From NCBI GenBank assembly GCA_017532025.1, contig JAFXJX010000010.1:1-47771 (forward strand): a stretch of DNA of 47,771 nt. Reading direction: 5' to 3'. This stretch comes from Clostridia bacterium. GTDB taxonomy: Bacteria; Bacillota; Clostridia; Oscillospirales; CAG-272. The position numbers and the translations under genes are program-made. The notes under the pieces are model-generated. The model was not told the DNA's origin. It saw only the letters and a list, made by a program, of their open reading frames with translations, and made no database searches. Positions 1 to 7,790 of this stretch are shown here, one piece after another (the first letter of the stretch is position 1; every line of letters starts with the position of its first letter).

Positions 1-56
1 ATTTACAGAAACTCGCGACTGCAAATTTTCAAGCCCGCCCCGTTATGACCGCTTCG

Positions 57-75
57 ATATGCCTCCGTATGGATA
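57..75 (+). repeat. direct repeat copy 1 (19 bp)
   Basis: ATATGCCTCCGTATGGATA occurs here and again at 326-344, 269 bp apart. On the minus strand each copy carries a GGAGG that resembles a ribosome binding site, but no good ORF follows either copy. Confidence 0.8.
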
Positions 76-325
76 TTCAGTTTTTTGGAGTTTATCTTCG
101 GCTAAACGGTTTTCAAGACTCGTGCCCTTCCTGAAACATAGTCGCCCTCTTCGCCGTCGCAAGCTTGGCTCGATTGCTTCTTGTTTCAGTGAATCGCTTG
201 CCAAAACAACACACAGTGCTATTTTGCCTTCGCTCCCCCGTTACGACCACTTCGCATACCCCACCCGAAGATCGACAAGCTTGCTTGTCAGGCGCAGGGT
301 GTGGGTATCTTCGCTGTAAGGCGAA

Positions 326-344
326 ATATGCCTCCGTATGGATA
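326..344 (+). repeat. direct repeat copy 2 (19 bp)
   Basis: Second exact copy of the 19-mer at 57-75. Both copies lie downstream of the leftward promoter at 381-409, so both would be transcribed. Confidence 0.8.
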
Positions 345-380
345 CTGTGCATTTTTGTTCCGTACATTCGGAACAAGGGT

Positions 381-409
381 ATAATACCACACTTCGCTTG
401 GTTTGTCAA
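381..409 (-). promoter_or_regulatory. sigma-A type promoter reading leftward
   Basis: On the minus strand TTGACA (409-404), a 17-nt spacer and TATTAT (386-381) match the housekeeping consensus closely. Just downstream, TTGTTCCG and CGGAACAA (about 354-375) could form a hairpin at the 5' end of the RNA. No gene inside the window is served by it. Confidence 0.65.
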
Positions 410-480
410 GACGATTTTTGGAATAAAGAGAAAGGTAAGAAAAATTTTTTCTTTTCAGAATCCCTCTGCTTCCATCGAAA

Positions 481-506
481 AAACAGGTGGCAAACGCCAC
501 CTGTTT
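481..506 (-). terminator. intrinsic terminator of the 522-1355 gene
   Basis: AAACAGGTGGC (481-491) pairs with GCCACCTGTTT (496-506) around a 4-nt loop. On the minus strand the stem is followed by a T-run, 16 nt after the stop codon of the peptidase gene. Confidence 0.8.
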
Positions 507-521
507 TTATACTGTTTTATA

Positions 522-1355
522 TCATTTTGTATTCCGTCTTACGTCATACTTTTCAAGAAGCGGGGAGATGCCGTTTTCGCTGTGCGTGGAGAGGGATGCG
601 AACTCGCTTGCTTCATATTCTTTCCAAACATCCGCAATGTCTCTGCCCTCAAGAGCCGAGCCCTTGAAAATTTCCGCCCAAGCGTCTTTCCACTGACGGG
701 CGGGGTATTTTTCGCTGCGGCAGACGGTGAAAAAGTTGAGGAGCAGGTCGCATTCGGGTGTGGAATACTGATAGTCAAACCACACGGGAAAACGGTTGGA
801 ATCTTTTCTTGTCTTGGCGTCTTCCGGTGTATCAAGCTCCCATTGGGGGTCGTTGTACTCGCCGTTGTTGAAGGCGTAGAGATAGCGGCAGACATCGGCA
901 AAGCGCTCGATGTAATCATCGTATTCAAGACGACTGCCGTCATCCCATCCGTTTTGAATGGCGTGGGCAAGCTCGTGGGTGATGCAGTCAAAATCGTCGG
1001 GATATCTTTGCAGCCAGCCGTCGTGGAGGTGGATGAGGTTATTCGACTGCCACGCGATTTCGTAGCCGCGGTCTTCAATGTTCAAGGTGATTTTGGTGGG
1101 AGATTTGCCGACTTTTCCAAAACGGCGGTACATTTTGGGGTAGCACTGCCAAAAGAGTCTTGACAGAATGACGATCTGTTCGGGGGTGGTTTTGCCTGCC
1201 CAACGGCGCAGACGAATGGTCAGCTTATAGGCTGTGCCTTCCACACAGCCTGTTTGTACGATATTGTCTTCGCTGATGACGGTGTTGACAAAACTGCCAA
1301 GATGTTCATCAAATGCTGCGATGGTAAAGCCTTGTTTCAAAATGTTGTTTTTCAC
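522..1355 (-). CDS. basic secretory protein (BSP) family putative zinc metallopeptidase
   Basis: 277-residue protein with a zinc-protease motif HELAH (H127, E128, H131). It is followed by an E150-R-F-A-D154 segment resembling the IEGxAD element after HExxH in the plant basic-secretory-protein family (PF04450), whose members are putative peptidases. The GTG start at 1355 is chosen because AGAAAGGA lies 7 nt upstream; an ATG at 1400 in the same frame lacks such a site. No signal peptide or membrane helix is visible, which is unusual for a family named as secretory. The gene is monocistronic, with its own promoter and terminator, and diverges from the lipoprotein gene. Family assignment is by motif memory; catalytic activity and substrate are unknown. 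Confidence 0.7.
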   Translation of the reverse strand: MKNNILKQGFTIAAFDEHLGSFVNTVISEDNIVQTGCVEGTAYKLTIRLRRWAGKTTPEQIVILSRLFWQCYPKMYRRFGKVGKSPTKITLNIEDRGYEIAWQSNNLIHLHDGWLQRYPDDFDCITHELAHAIQNGWDDGSRLEYDDYIERFADVCRYLYAFNNGEYNDPQWELDTPEDAKTRKDSNRFPVWFDYQYSTPECDLLLNFFTVCRSEKYPARQWKDAWAEIFKGSALEGRDIADVWKEYEASEFASLSTHSENGISPLLEKYDVRRNTK

Positions 1356-1434
1356 GAGGATGTCCTTTCTGCGTGGGATATGACATGATGTTTTGGGCAT
1401 TCACCCTGCCGTGGCAAAGGTAAAAACCCACGCT

Positions 1435-1463
1435 ATTATAGCATAGCTTTGCCCAAAAATCAA
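1435..1463 (-). promoter_or_regulatory. promoter of the BSP peptidase gene
   Basis: TTGATT (1463-1458), 17-nt spacer and TATAAT (1440-1435) on the minus strand, giving a leader of roughly 75 nt before the GTG start. Confidence 0.7.
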
Positions 1464-1539
1464 TGATACAAAAAGGATATCGGTAAATAATACATGACAA
1501 CGGATATCAGCATATTTATTTGAAAATGATAAAAATCCC

Positions 1540-1568
1540 TTGACTTTTCTTTGAAACAGGAGTACACT
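1540..1568 (+). promoter_or_regulatory. promoter of the 1624 lipoprotein gene
   Basis: TTGACT (1540-1545), 17-nt spacer, TACACT (1563-1568), followed by a strong AAGGAG (1609-1614) before the ATG at 1624. Confidence 0.7.
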
Positions 1569-1623
1569 GTAGGTGAAATCATCTGATTTCTATTATTTTA
1601 TACTATGTAAGGAGCATTTGACC

Positions 1624-2832
1624 ATGAAAAAGATTCTTTCCCTTGTGTTGGCAATCCTTCTTCTTGTTTCCGCTACCTGTCTTGTTGGTTGCGGCGGAGA
1701 CTCGAATTCCAACGGTTCTACCAACAAGCCTGCTGAAAAAGACGCACAGGCAGAAGCACTCGTTTCCGAAATCGGCGGCGCTTCCGAAACCTTCGTTGGC
1801 ACACTTTCCGAAGAAAAATACGCTTCTGCTGAAGAAGCCGCTCAGGCTTACGTTGCCGAAGAAGTCGTTGGCGAAAAGGAAGCTGAAATCCTTGACACCA
1901 AGTCGAACGGTACTCTTTCCGACAAAGAAATCAAAAAAGCAGGCATTCCCGACAGCCTTTTGGCAAACGCTGACGCTGTGGAAGAGCTTGAAATCACCTA
2001 CAGTGTGAGCGACGGCACAATGGATGGCGGCGTTACGCTTCTTGCCGAAACCTTGAACACCAAAAAGACCGTAAAGGTTTACGTAATCAAGTGCGGCGTG
2101 GATTGGCAGTATTTCACACCCCGTCCCGTCACCGGCGACACCATTACCAAGTCCTATTATGACTCTGTTTTCAATTCCGAAAAGTACAAGAACTGCACCC
2201 TTAAGACCAGCATGACTGTAAAAGCCAAAACCAAGGCATCCTATCAGGGTGAAAGCTTTACACAGAACACCGAAATGTTGATGGAACAGCTCATCAAGTT
2301 TGCTGACGGTAAGATCTATCTGGAATCTACCACCAAAACAACCGATGATATGGAAGGCATCAACGAAACCACCAAGATCTGGGCTTACATGGAAACAGTT
2401 GACGGCGAAGTGGACTGCTACGTTAAGACTGAAGAAGACGGCGAATGGTACAGAGGCAACCTTACCTCGATCGGTTTCTCTACCCTTGATGAACTGACTC
2501 CCTTCAGCGATCAGTATCTCGATTACACCTACTTCAAGAAGACTGACTACGGCTTCTCGCTCAGCGACGAAAATGCCAGAAGCTACTTTGAACAGGCTCT
2601 TGGCGATATTGCCGGCGCTCTTGCTGACATGATTACCGGCGACATGGATTTTGAAATGCTCGCGAAATACGTGGTACAGGAAGGCGTTCTTTCCGCTATG
2701 ATCACCGATGCGAAAATTGTTATGAACATGAATGAACAAGGCATTAAGATGAACATTGACGAAACCGTTTCCGGCAAGACCACCTGTACAAACTACGGCA
2801 CCACCGTTGTGGAAAAGCCCTTTACTGAATAA
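1624..2832 (+). CDS. predicted lipoprotein of unknown function
   Basis: 402-residue protein with a classical lipoprotein signal: basic MKK start, a hydrophobic stretch at residues 4-18 and the lipobox LVGC ending at Cys23, so it is probably anchored to the outer face of the membrane after Lgt/LspA processing. A Gly/Ser/Asn-rich linker follows, then an acidic region. I do not recognise a catalytic domain; the pattern of alternating polar and hydrophobic strands suggests a beta-rich extracytoplasmic domain. The ATG at 1624 is preferred over upstream in-frame codons because AAGGAG sits 9 nt before it and the signal peptide begins there. It is monocistronic and ends in a strong hairpin. Confidence 0.75.
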   Translation: MKKILSLVLAILLLVSATCLVGCGGDSNSNGSTNKPAEKDAQAEALVSEIGGASETFVGTLSEEKYASAEEAAQAYVAEEVVGEKEAEILDTKSNGTLSDKEIKKAGIPDSLLANADAVEELEITYSVSDGTMDGGVTLLAETLNTKKTVKVYVIKCGVDWQYFTPRPVTGDTITKSYYDSVFNSEKYKNCTLKTSMTVKAKTKASYQGESFTQNTEMLMEQLIKFADGKIYLESTTKTTDDMEGINETTKIWAYMETVDGEVDCYVKTEEDGEWYRGNLTSIGFSTLDELTPFSDQYLDYTYFKKTDYGFSLSDENARSYFEQALGDIAGALADMITGDMDFEMLAKYVVQEGVLSAMITDAKIVMNMNEQGIKMNIDETVSGKTTCTNYGTTVVEKPFTE

Positions 2833-2846
2833 GTTGATACAAAAAA

Positions 2847-2875
2847 GAGACTTGCTTTGGCAAGTCTCTTTTTTT
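2847..2875. terminator. bidirectional terminator between lipoprotein and hydratase genes
   Basis: GAGACTTGC (2847-2855) and GCAAGTCTC (2860-2868) form a 9-bp stem with a 4-nt loop, flanked by an A-run (2841-2846) and a T-run (2869-2875). It can stop transcripts of both convergent genes. Confidence 0.9.
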
Positions 2876-2884
2876 GTGACATTT

Positions 2885-5098
2885 TTATCTCTTATAATAG
2901 TTGATCAAGCAGCCGTCAAGAAGAATCTGTCTATCTTCTTCGGTGAGGGCTTCGAGATAAAGTGTGCAAGGGGTGAGTGTGTTGCCTGATACTACCGTGG
3001 CGGAAACTTCGGTTTTGCCGTTTGCTACCGCTTCGCGGATGCCGTCGAGATAGATATAATCGCCTACCTTGGCGGGAATATCGCTCTTTTTGGTGAAGGG
3101 GAGCATACCCCAGTTGATGAGGTTGGAGCGGTAACGCTTGGTGGCATATTCAAGCGCAATGTTGGCAACGCCGCCCAGCACTCTCTGGCAGGATGCAGCT
3201 TGCTCACGCGCCGAGCCGTCACCGGGGCGCTCGGCAAGCACAACGCTTGCCAGCATGATCTCATCAGGATTCTCGGCACCGATCGCGGCATATACGCCGT
3301 CAAGGGAGGACACGTGCTCCCCTGCACGGCGGCGTCTTTCGTTTTCTCTTTCCGCTTTTGCTTCGCCTACATAGTTCGGATCCTTGCGCGAGAGGGCAAA
3401 GGACGAGAGCTTTTCGGGGTTGGAGCGGTAAGACGAGGTGTCACCCGAGGGGATCAACTCGTCGGTGGTGGTGATCGGGTCGGTGATGACCGATGCCACG
3501 CGCATCAGAAGCTTGTCTGCAAGCGGATAGAAGGTCGGCCAGTCGGTGATGTTAGGACCGAACACAAGCTCAGTTTCAGGCATGGGATTGTTGTATCCGT
3601 TATACACACGGGCATCATACGGCGCTTTGTCGAATGTATATTCGCGCTCGGTGTAGGTGATGTTCAATGAGTCGGCAGGGGTAAGGATGCCGCCGTTTGC
3701 CGCTGTGGCGGCAATGGTGCGCGCATCGGCAAGGGCAACTGCCGCGATCTGTCCGTCTTTCGGCTTCGCGCCTTCACGCATCGGGAAGTTTCTTGTGGTA
3801 TGACGGAGCGAAATGCCGTTGTTTTTCGGCACATCACCTGCGCCAAAGCAAGGGCCGCAGAAGGCGGAACGATACGTCGCGCCTGCTTGTACCAAGGTTT
3901 CAGCAATGCCGTCGCGGAAGGTTTGTGTCATCACAGAGGCACTTGCGGGGTAAACTGAAAGTGAGAAATCGTCACTGCCGGTAGCGCTGCCTGCCAGAAT
4001 GTCGGCAGCGGCGGAAAGGTTATCGTAAATGCCGCCGGCACAGCCTGCAATCACGCCCTGGTCGATCTGCATCTTGCCGTCCTTGAATTTTTCCACAAGG
4101 CGAAGTCCACCCTTTTTCACGCCGAGGTTTTCTTCGGCATACTTTTCGCACTCGGCAAGGATTTCGGGTGCGTTCTTGAGAAACTCGCGCACGGTGTAAA
4201 CGTTGCTCGGATGGAAGGGGAGCGCAATCATGCTCTCTACCTTCGAAAGGTCGATCACAACGACTCTGTCGTACAGCGCACCGTTTTTCGGCGCAAGCTT
4301 CTTGTAGTCCGCGGCTCTGCCGTGATTTTCGAGATATTTTTCGTTTTTTTCATCAGTTACCCAAACCGAAGAAAGGCAAGTGGTCTCGGTGGTCATCACG
4401 TCGATGCCGTTACGGAATTCGATGGGCAGATCAGCAATGCCGTCGCCGATGAATTCCAGCACGCGGTTTTTCACAAAGCCCGATGCAAAGGTTGCGCCAA
4501 TCAGAGCAAGTGCAACGTCCTGCGGGCCAACGCCGGGGCGCACCTTGCCTGTGAGCTTAACGGCGACCACTTCGGGATAGGGGATATCGTAGGTGCGGTT
4601 CAACAACTGCTTCACAAGCTCGGGACCGCCCTCGCCGATTGCCATACAGCCAAGCGCACCGTAACGGGTGTGGCTGTCAGAGCCGAGGATCATTTTGCCG
4701 CAGCCTGCGAAGTTTTCACGCATATAGGAGTGAATGACCGCCTGATGCGCAGGCACGTAGATGCCGCCGTATTTTTTGGCGGCGGAAAGACCGAATGCGT
4801 GGTCGTCTTCGTTGATCGTGCCGCCCACTGCGCAAAGCGAGTTATGGCAGTTTGTCAGCACGTAAGGAAGCGGGAATTTGGTAAGACCCGAAGCACGCGC
4901 GGTCTGAATGATACCAACGTAGGTGATGTCGTGCGATGCCATGGCATCAAAACGAATCTTCAGGCTGTCATGTGTGTCGGTTGTATTATGAGAGGTGAGG
5001 ATGGGATATGCCATTGTATGACAGGGTGTGGCATCGGCTGTGGGTGCCACAAGCGCCCCGTCTTGATACTGTACTTTTTCTTTGATTAAGGTTACCAC
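2885..5098 (-). CDS. aconitase-family hydratase (YbhJ-like)
   Basis: 737-residue member of the aconitase/isopropylmalate isomerase superfamily. The three expected iron-sulfur ligands are visible: C353 in the AGCAGG segment (position of the aconitase GSCTN motif) and C414/C417 in FCGPC. GSDSHTRYG (139-147) is the substrate-loop region, and the C-terminal swivel domain follows from about residue 560 (GDTSSYRSNPEK). The overall form resembles the YbhJ-type putative hydratases rather than classical AcnA/AcnB, so the true substrate is uncertain. GTG start with AAGGAA upstream. It is the last gene of a five-gene minus-strand operon, 18 nt after the CxxC membrane protein gene, and ends at the bidirectional terminator. 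Co-transcription with sugar-nucleotide genes is unexpected. Confidence 0.85.
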   Translation of the reverse strand: MVTLIKEKVQYQDGALVAPTADATPCHTMAYPILTSHNTTDTHDSLKIRFDAMASHDITYVGIIQTARASGLTKFPLPYVLTNCHNSLCAVGGTINEDDHAFGLSAAKKYGGIYVPAHQAVIHSYMRENFAGCGKMILGSDSHTRYGALGCMAIGEGGPELVKQLLNRTYDIPYPEVVAVKLTGKVRPGVGPQDVALALIGATFASGFVKNRVLEFIGDGIADLPIEFRNGIDVMTTETTCLSSVWVTDEKNEKYLENHGRAADYKKLAPKNGALYDRVVVIDLSKVESMIALPFHPSNVYTVREFLKNAPEILAECEKYAEENLGVKKGGLRLVEKFKDGKMQIDQGVIAGCAGGIYDNLSAAADILAGSATGSDDFSLSVYPASASVMTQTFRDGIAETLVQAGATYRSAFCGPCFGAGDVPKNNGISLRHTTRNFPMREGAKPKDGQIAAVALADARTIAATAANGGILTPADSLNITYTEREYTFDKAPYDARVYNGYNNPMPETELVFGPNITDWPTFYPLADKLLMRVASVITDPITTTDELIPSGDTSSYRSNPEKLSSFALSRKDPNYVGEAKAERENERRRRAGEHVSSLDGVYAAIGAENPDEIMLASVVLAERPGDGSAREQAASCQRVLGGVANIALEYATKRYRSNLINWGMLPFTKKSDIPAKVGDYIYLDGIREAVANGKTEVSATVVSGNTLTPCTLYLEALTEEDRQILLDGCLINYYKR

Positions 5099-5116
5099 GG
5101 GATAGAATTCCTTTCG

Positions 5117-5716
5117 TCAATCTTTGGTAAAAACCGAAGCGATACCGAGAAGCGCCACAATAGCGCCCGCGACGATCGAGAAGACAGAATCTCGAAGAAT
5201 GCCGTAACAGACAGCGCCGCCGCCGATTGCCAAAAACAAAAGCAAAAAGATAAGCTTTATGCCAATTGGCGTTTTCTTTGACGAGTCGGCAAGAAATTCT
5301 TCTTCGCTGATTTCGTCCTCTTCGGATGATGCAATCAGGGAGGTATCTTCGGTTGTTTTAAGGGTATTGTTTTCTTCGGCGTTGGCGGAAGGAACAATAT
5401 CGGTTTTGCAATCTTCTTGCGAGAGACGGAGTGCTTCTCTTGCTTCTTCGAGCGTTTTTCCGCTCTCGTCAAAAAGAGATTTCATGTAGTCAAGCAGTTC
5501 TCCGCTTTTGCGGTCGGTATTGACCTGGAAAAAGCGGTGGTAAATGATATCGGCGGCTTCTTTTCTATCATCAGGTGACTGAGGTTCAATGAAACGCTCG
5601 ACTGCCGCCTCGCATTCGGGGCATAATTCATATTGGTGACCCAAGCGGCCGATGAACAAAATGGCGGGGTCTTTGACCGTTTCGATCGACTTGGCGCAGA
5701 TGGCGCATTGCTTCAT
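5117..5716 (-). CDS. small zinc-ribbon membrane protein of unknown function
   Basis: 199 residues. An N-terminal pair of cysteine motifs, C4-x2-C7 and C32-x2-C35, looks like a zinc ribbon. A charged, acidic middle (about residues 60-145) follows, with two hydrophobic helices near the C-terminus (about 150-195) that should place it in the membrane. The ATG at 5716 has AAGGAGG 10 nt upstream; an in-frame TTG at 5722 would be only 4 nt from that site. It lies 24 nt after galE and 18 nt before the hydratase gene, within one operon. No family is recognised. Confidence 0.7.
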   Translation of the reverse strand: MKQCAICAKSIETVKDPAILFIGRLGHQYELCPECEAAVERFIEPQSPDDRKEAADIIYHRFFQVNTDRKSGELLDYMKSLFDESGKTLEEAREALRLSQEDCKTDIVPSANAEENNTLKTTEDTSLIASSEEDEISEEEFLADSSKKTPIGIKLIFLLLFLAIGGGAVCYGILRDSVFSIVAGAIVALLGIASVFTKD

Positions 5717-5740
5717 AGACAAAAAGCCTCCTTGAAAAGT

Positions 5741-6733
5741 TTAGTGCGTTTTGGCGTAGTTGTAGCTGTCAACACACATTTCCACAATCGTTTTTTCGGC
5801 ACGCCAACCGAGAAGTTCTTCTGCCGTTTTGGTGGAAGCGTACACTTCGGCAATGTCACCGGCGCGGCGAGGTGTGACTTTGTAGGGGATCTTGACGCCG
5901 CAGTGTTCTTCAAACGCTTTGACGATATCAAGCACCGAAGTGCCTTTTCCTGTGCCAAGATTGACCGTGAGAACGCCTGTGTGTGTGTCAAGATAACGCA
6001 AAGCGGCGATATGACCTTTGGCAAGGTCAACCACATGGAGGTAGTCGCGCACACCTGTGCCGTCGGGGGTGGGATAGTCGTCACCGAAGATCGAAAGCAT
6101 GGGCAATTTGCCTGTGGCAACACGGCAAACGTAAGGCATCAGGTTGTTCGGAATGCCGTTGGGGTCATCGCCGATCAGACCGCTTTCGTGCGCACCGATC
6201 GGGTTGAAGTAGCGAAGGAGTGCAACCGAAAATTCCTTATCGGCAAAGGCGATATCTTCCAGCATTCTTTCCTGCATCACCTTGGTCATGCCGTAAGGAT
6301 TGGTGGCAGAGGTGGGCATTTCTTCCGAGAACGGAATCGGGTTGTTATTGCCATATACGGTAGCGGAGGAGGAGAAAACGATCTTTTTGCATCCGAACTC
6401 GTTCATCACCTTGATCAGCACCATGGTGGAAACCAGGTTATTGCTGTAATACCAAAGAGGCTTTTCAACGCTTTCGCCAACCGCTTTGAGACCTGCAAAA
6501 TGAATCACCGAGTCGATTTTGTAGGTGGAAAAAAGCTCTCTCATTGCCGCTTCGTCGCAGACGTCGGCTTCAACAAAAATCGGGCGCTTGCCTGTGATCG
6601 ATTCAATATAGTCAACCACTTCGCGACGGGAGTTCATAAGGTTATCAACGATAACCACCTCTTCGCCGATGGTTTGTAATTCAACAACTGTGTGAGAACC
6701 GATATAACCGGTTCCGCCTGTTACTAAAATCAT
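5741..6733 (-). CDS. galE: UDP-glucose 4-epimerase
   Basis: 330-residue extended short-chain dehydrogenase/reductase that interconverts UDP-glucose and UDP-galactose (or the N-acetyl forms) with bound NAD. The Rossmann motif TGGTGYIG is at residues 5-12, a Ser in the SSSATVYG segment (121-128) and Y147-G-M-T-K151 form the catalytic set. Length is typical of bacterial GalE. The ATG at 6733 has GAGGTG 6 nt upstream; the longer open frame upstream overlaps the kinase gene and lacks support. It starts 13 nt after the NahK-like kinase gene, so kinase, nucleotidyltransferase and epimerase together look like a sugar-1-phosphate to UDP-sugar module. Confidence 0.95.
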   Translation of the reverse strand: MILVTGGTGYIGSHTVVELQTIGEEVVIVDNLMNSRREVVDYIESITGKRPIFVEADVCDEAAMRELFSTYKIDSVIHFAGLKAVGESVEKPLWYYSNNLVSTMVLIKVMNEFGCKKIVFSSSATVYGNNNPIPFSEEMPTSATNPYGMTKVMQERMLEDIAFADKEFSVALLRYFNPIGAHESGLIGDDPNGIPNNLMPYVCRVATGKLPMLSIFGDDYPTPDGTGVRDYLHVVDLAKGHIAALRYLDTHTGVLTVNLGTGKGTSVLDIVKAFEEHCGVKIPYKVTPRRAGDIAEVYASTKTAEELLGWRAEKTIVEMCVDSYNYAKTH

Positions 6734-6746
6734 ACTTGCACCTCGT

Positions 6747-7790
6747 TTAGATGTATTTTTCGGAAAGCTTTGACAGCTCGTCAAGACGCATAAAAATGTT
6801 CTCGGCAAGGGTAAGCTGACCTTTGGCGCGAATCAGGTTCTGACCCTCGTAGGTTGTGTGGAAGTAAGTATCGCCCGAAAGATAGTCGGTCAGGAAGCGT
6901 ATTGCAACCTCATAGGTCATCACAAAGGCAGAAAAAGGAAGGAGCTTAAGCTCGGTGGGTGTGAGAGCGCCTTTTGTGCCGCGCAAGAAGCCTCTCAAGA
7001 AAGCTTCATAGCGCTCGGGATCAACGGCAAAGCCGTCGGTATTGTGGTCGCCCTCCACAAGATTGGATGCGCCCGAGCGGATCGCGTCACCAAAGTCGAA
7101 AAGAATGCTGCCCGGCATGACGGTATCGAGGTCGAGCACAACGTCCGGCTCCCCGATCAGCACGTTGTTGATCTTGGTGTCGTTATGCACCACGCGCAAG
7201 GGAAGCTCGCCCTGCTCCATCAGGCTGACAAGATAAGAGGCTTGCGATGCGTACATCAGAGCGCGCTTGATGGTGTCGGCAGATTTGGCGATTCTTTCGC
7301 TGTCTGCCGTTTCAATGGCGGCTTGCAACGCTTCCACACGCGCTCTTGTGTTGTGGAAATTGGGGATGGTTTCAAAAAGGCTGGAAGCGTCATAATCGGC
7401 AAGCTCAGATGAGAACTGACCGTATGCTTCGCCGCCTCTTTCGAGAAGGTCAGGTGTAGCGGTATTGTAGGTTTCGCCCGGCTCACGGATTGTGATGCGG
7501 AAAAAGCCGTCTTCGCACTCCAAAAAGCTCTTGCCGTCTTTGGTGGGCACGAGGTGGAGTGTGGGGATGTTCTTCTTTTGCAGATGCTCAGTTACGGCAG
7601 CATAGTTTGCCATGACTTCCTGCGGCTTTTTGAAAACGTTGGTGTTGATCTTCTGCAGCACGTATTCGCTGTTTTCGGTTTTGACAAAAAAGGTGGTGTT
7701 GATCAGACCGATTTTGCAGGGGGTGAAGGAGAGCGGCTCACCGTCAACTGCAAATTGGTTGAAAATAGGTGTGTAATCAATCATATTCAT
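6747..7790 (-). CDS. NahK-like sugar kinase (aminoglycoside phosphotransferase fold)
   Basis: 347-residue phosphotransferase with the kinase-like catalytic motif H202-N-D204-T-K-I-N-N209 and the metal-binding D220-L-D222. This pattern, an anomeric sugar kinase of about 350-360 residues, is that of N-acetylhexosamine 1-kinase (NahK/LnpB) of the bifidobacterial galacto-N-biose/lacto-N-biose pathway. The start codon ATG overlaps the stop of the preceding nucleotidyltransferase (TAATG), implying translational coupling; no good independent ribosome binding site is seen. GalE follows after 13 nt. The likely role is phosphorylation of a hexose or N-acetylhexosamine at C1. No phosphorylase gene of the lnpA type is visible here. 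Confidence 0.75.
   Translation of the reverse strand: MNMIDYTPIFNQFAVDGEPLSFTPCKIGLINTTFFVKTENSEYVLQKINTNVFKKPQEVMANYAAVTEHLQKKNIPTLHLVPTKDGKSFLECEDGFFRITIREPGETYNTATPDLLERGGEAYGQFSSELADYDASSLFETIPNFHNTRARVEALQAAIETADSERIAKSADTIKRALMYASQASYLVSLMEQGELPLRVVHNDTKINNVLIGEPDVVLDLDTVMPGSILFDFGDAIRSGASNLVEGDHNTDGFAVDPERYEAFLRGFLRGTKGALTPTELKLLPFSAFVMTYEVAIRFLTDYLSGDTYFHTTYEGQNLIRAKGQLTLAENIFMRLDELSKLSEKYI

Larger units (their letters stand above)
1..480. other. non-coding, repeat-bearing region without a supported gene
   Basis: No open frame here has a convincing ribosome binding site plus recognisable protein content. The stretch carries a 19-bp direct repeat (57-75 and 326-344), an imperfect palindromic zone around 262-315 centred on GACAAGC/GCTTGTC, and looser repetition of a CCGTTAYGACC segment near 40 and 238. 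A consensus promoter at 381-409 reads leftward through it. It may be the leader of a gene beyond the left edge, or a decayed repeat element. Confidence 0.6.

Noticed and set aside
113..409. 98-residue minus-strand ORF across the left non-coding region
   Set aside because: The start overlaps the promoter's -35 box, there is no ribosome site, and composition is Arg/Cys-rich and repeat-derived.
165..1163. 332-residue plus-strand ORF opposite the BSP peptidase gene
   Set aside because: It runs antisense through a well-supported gene and its terminator; the residue pattern is that of an antisense shadow.
1603..2739. 378-residue ORF antisense to the 1624 lipoprotein
   Set aside because: Phe/Gly/Val/His-rich mirror frame without start signals.
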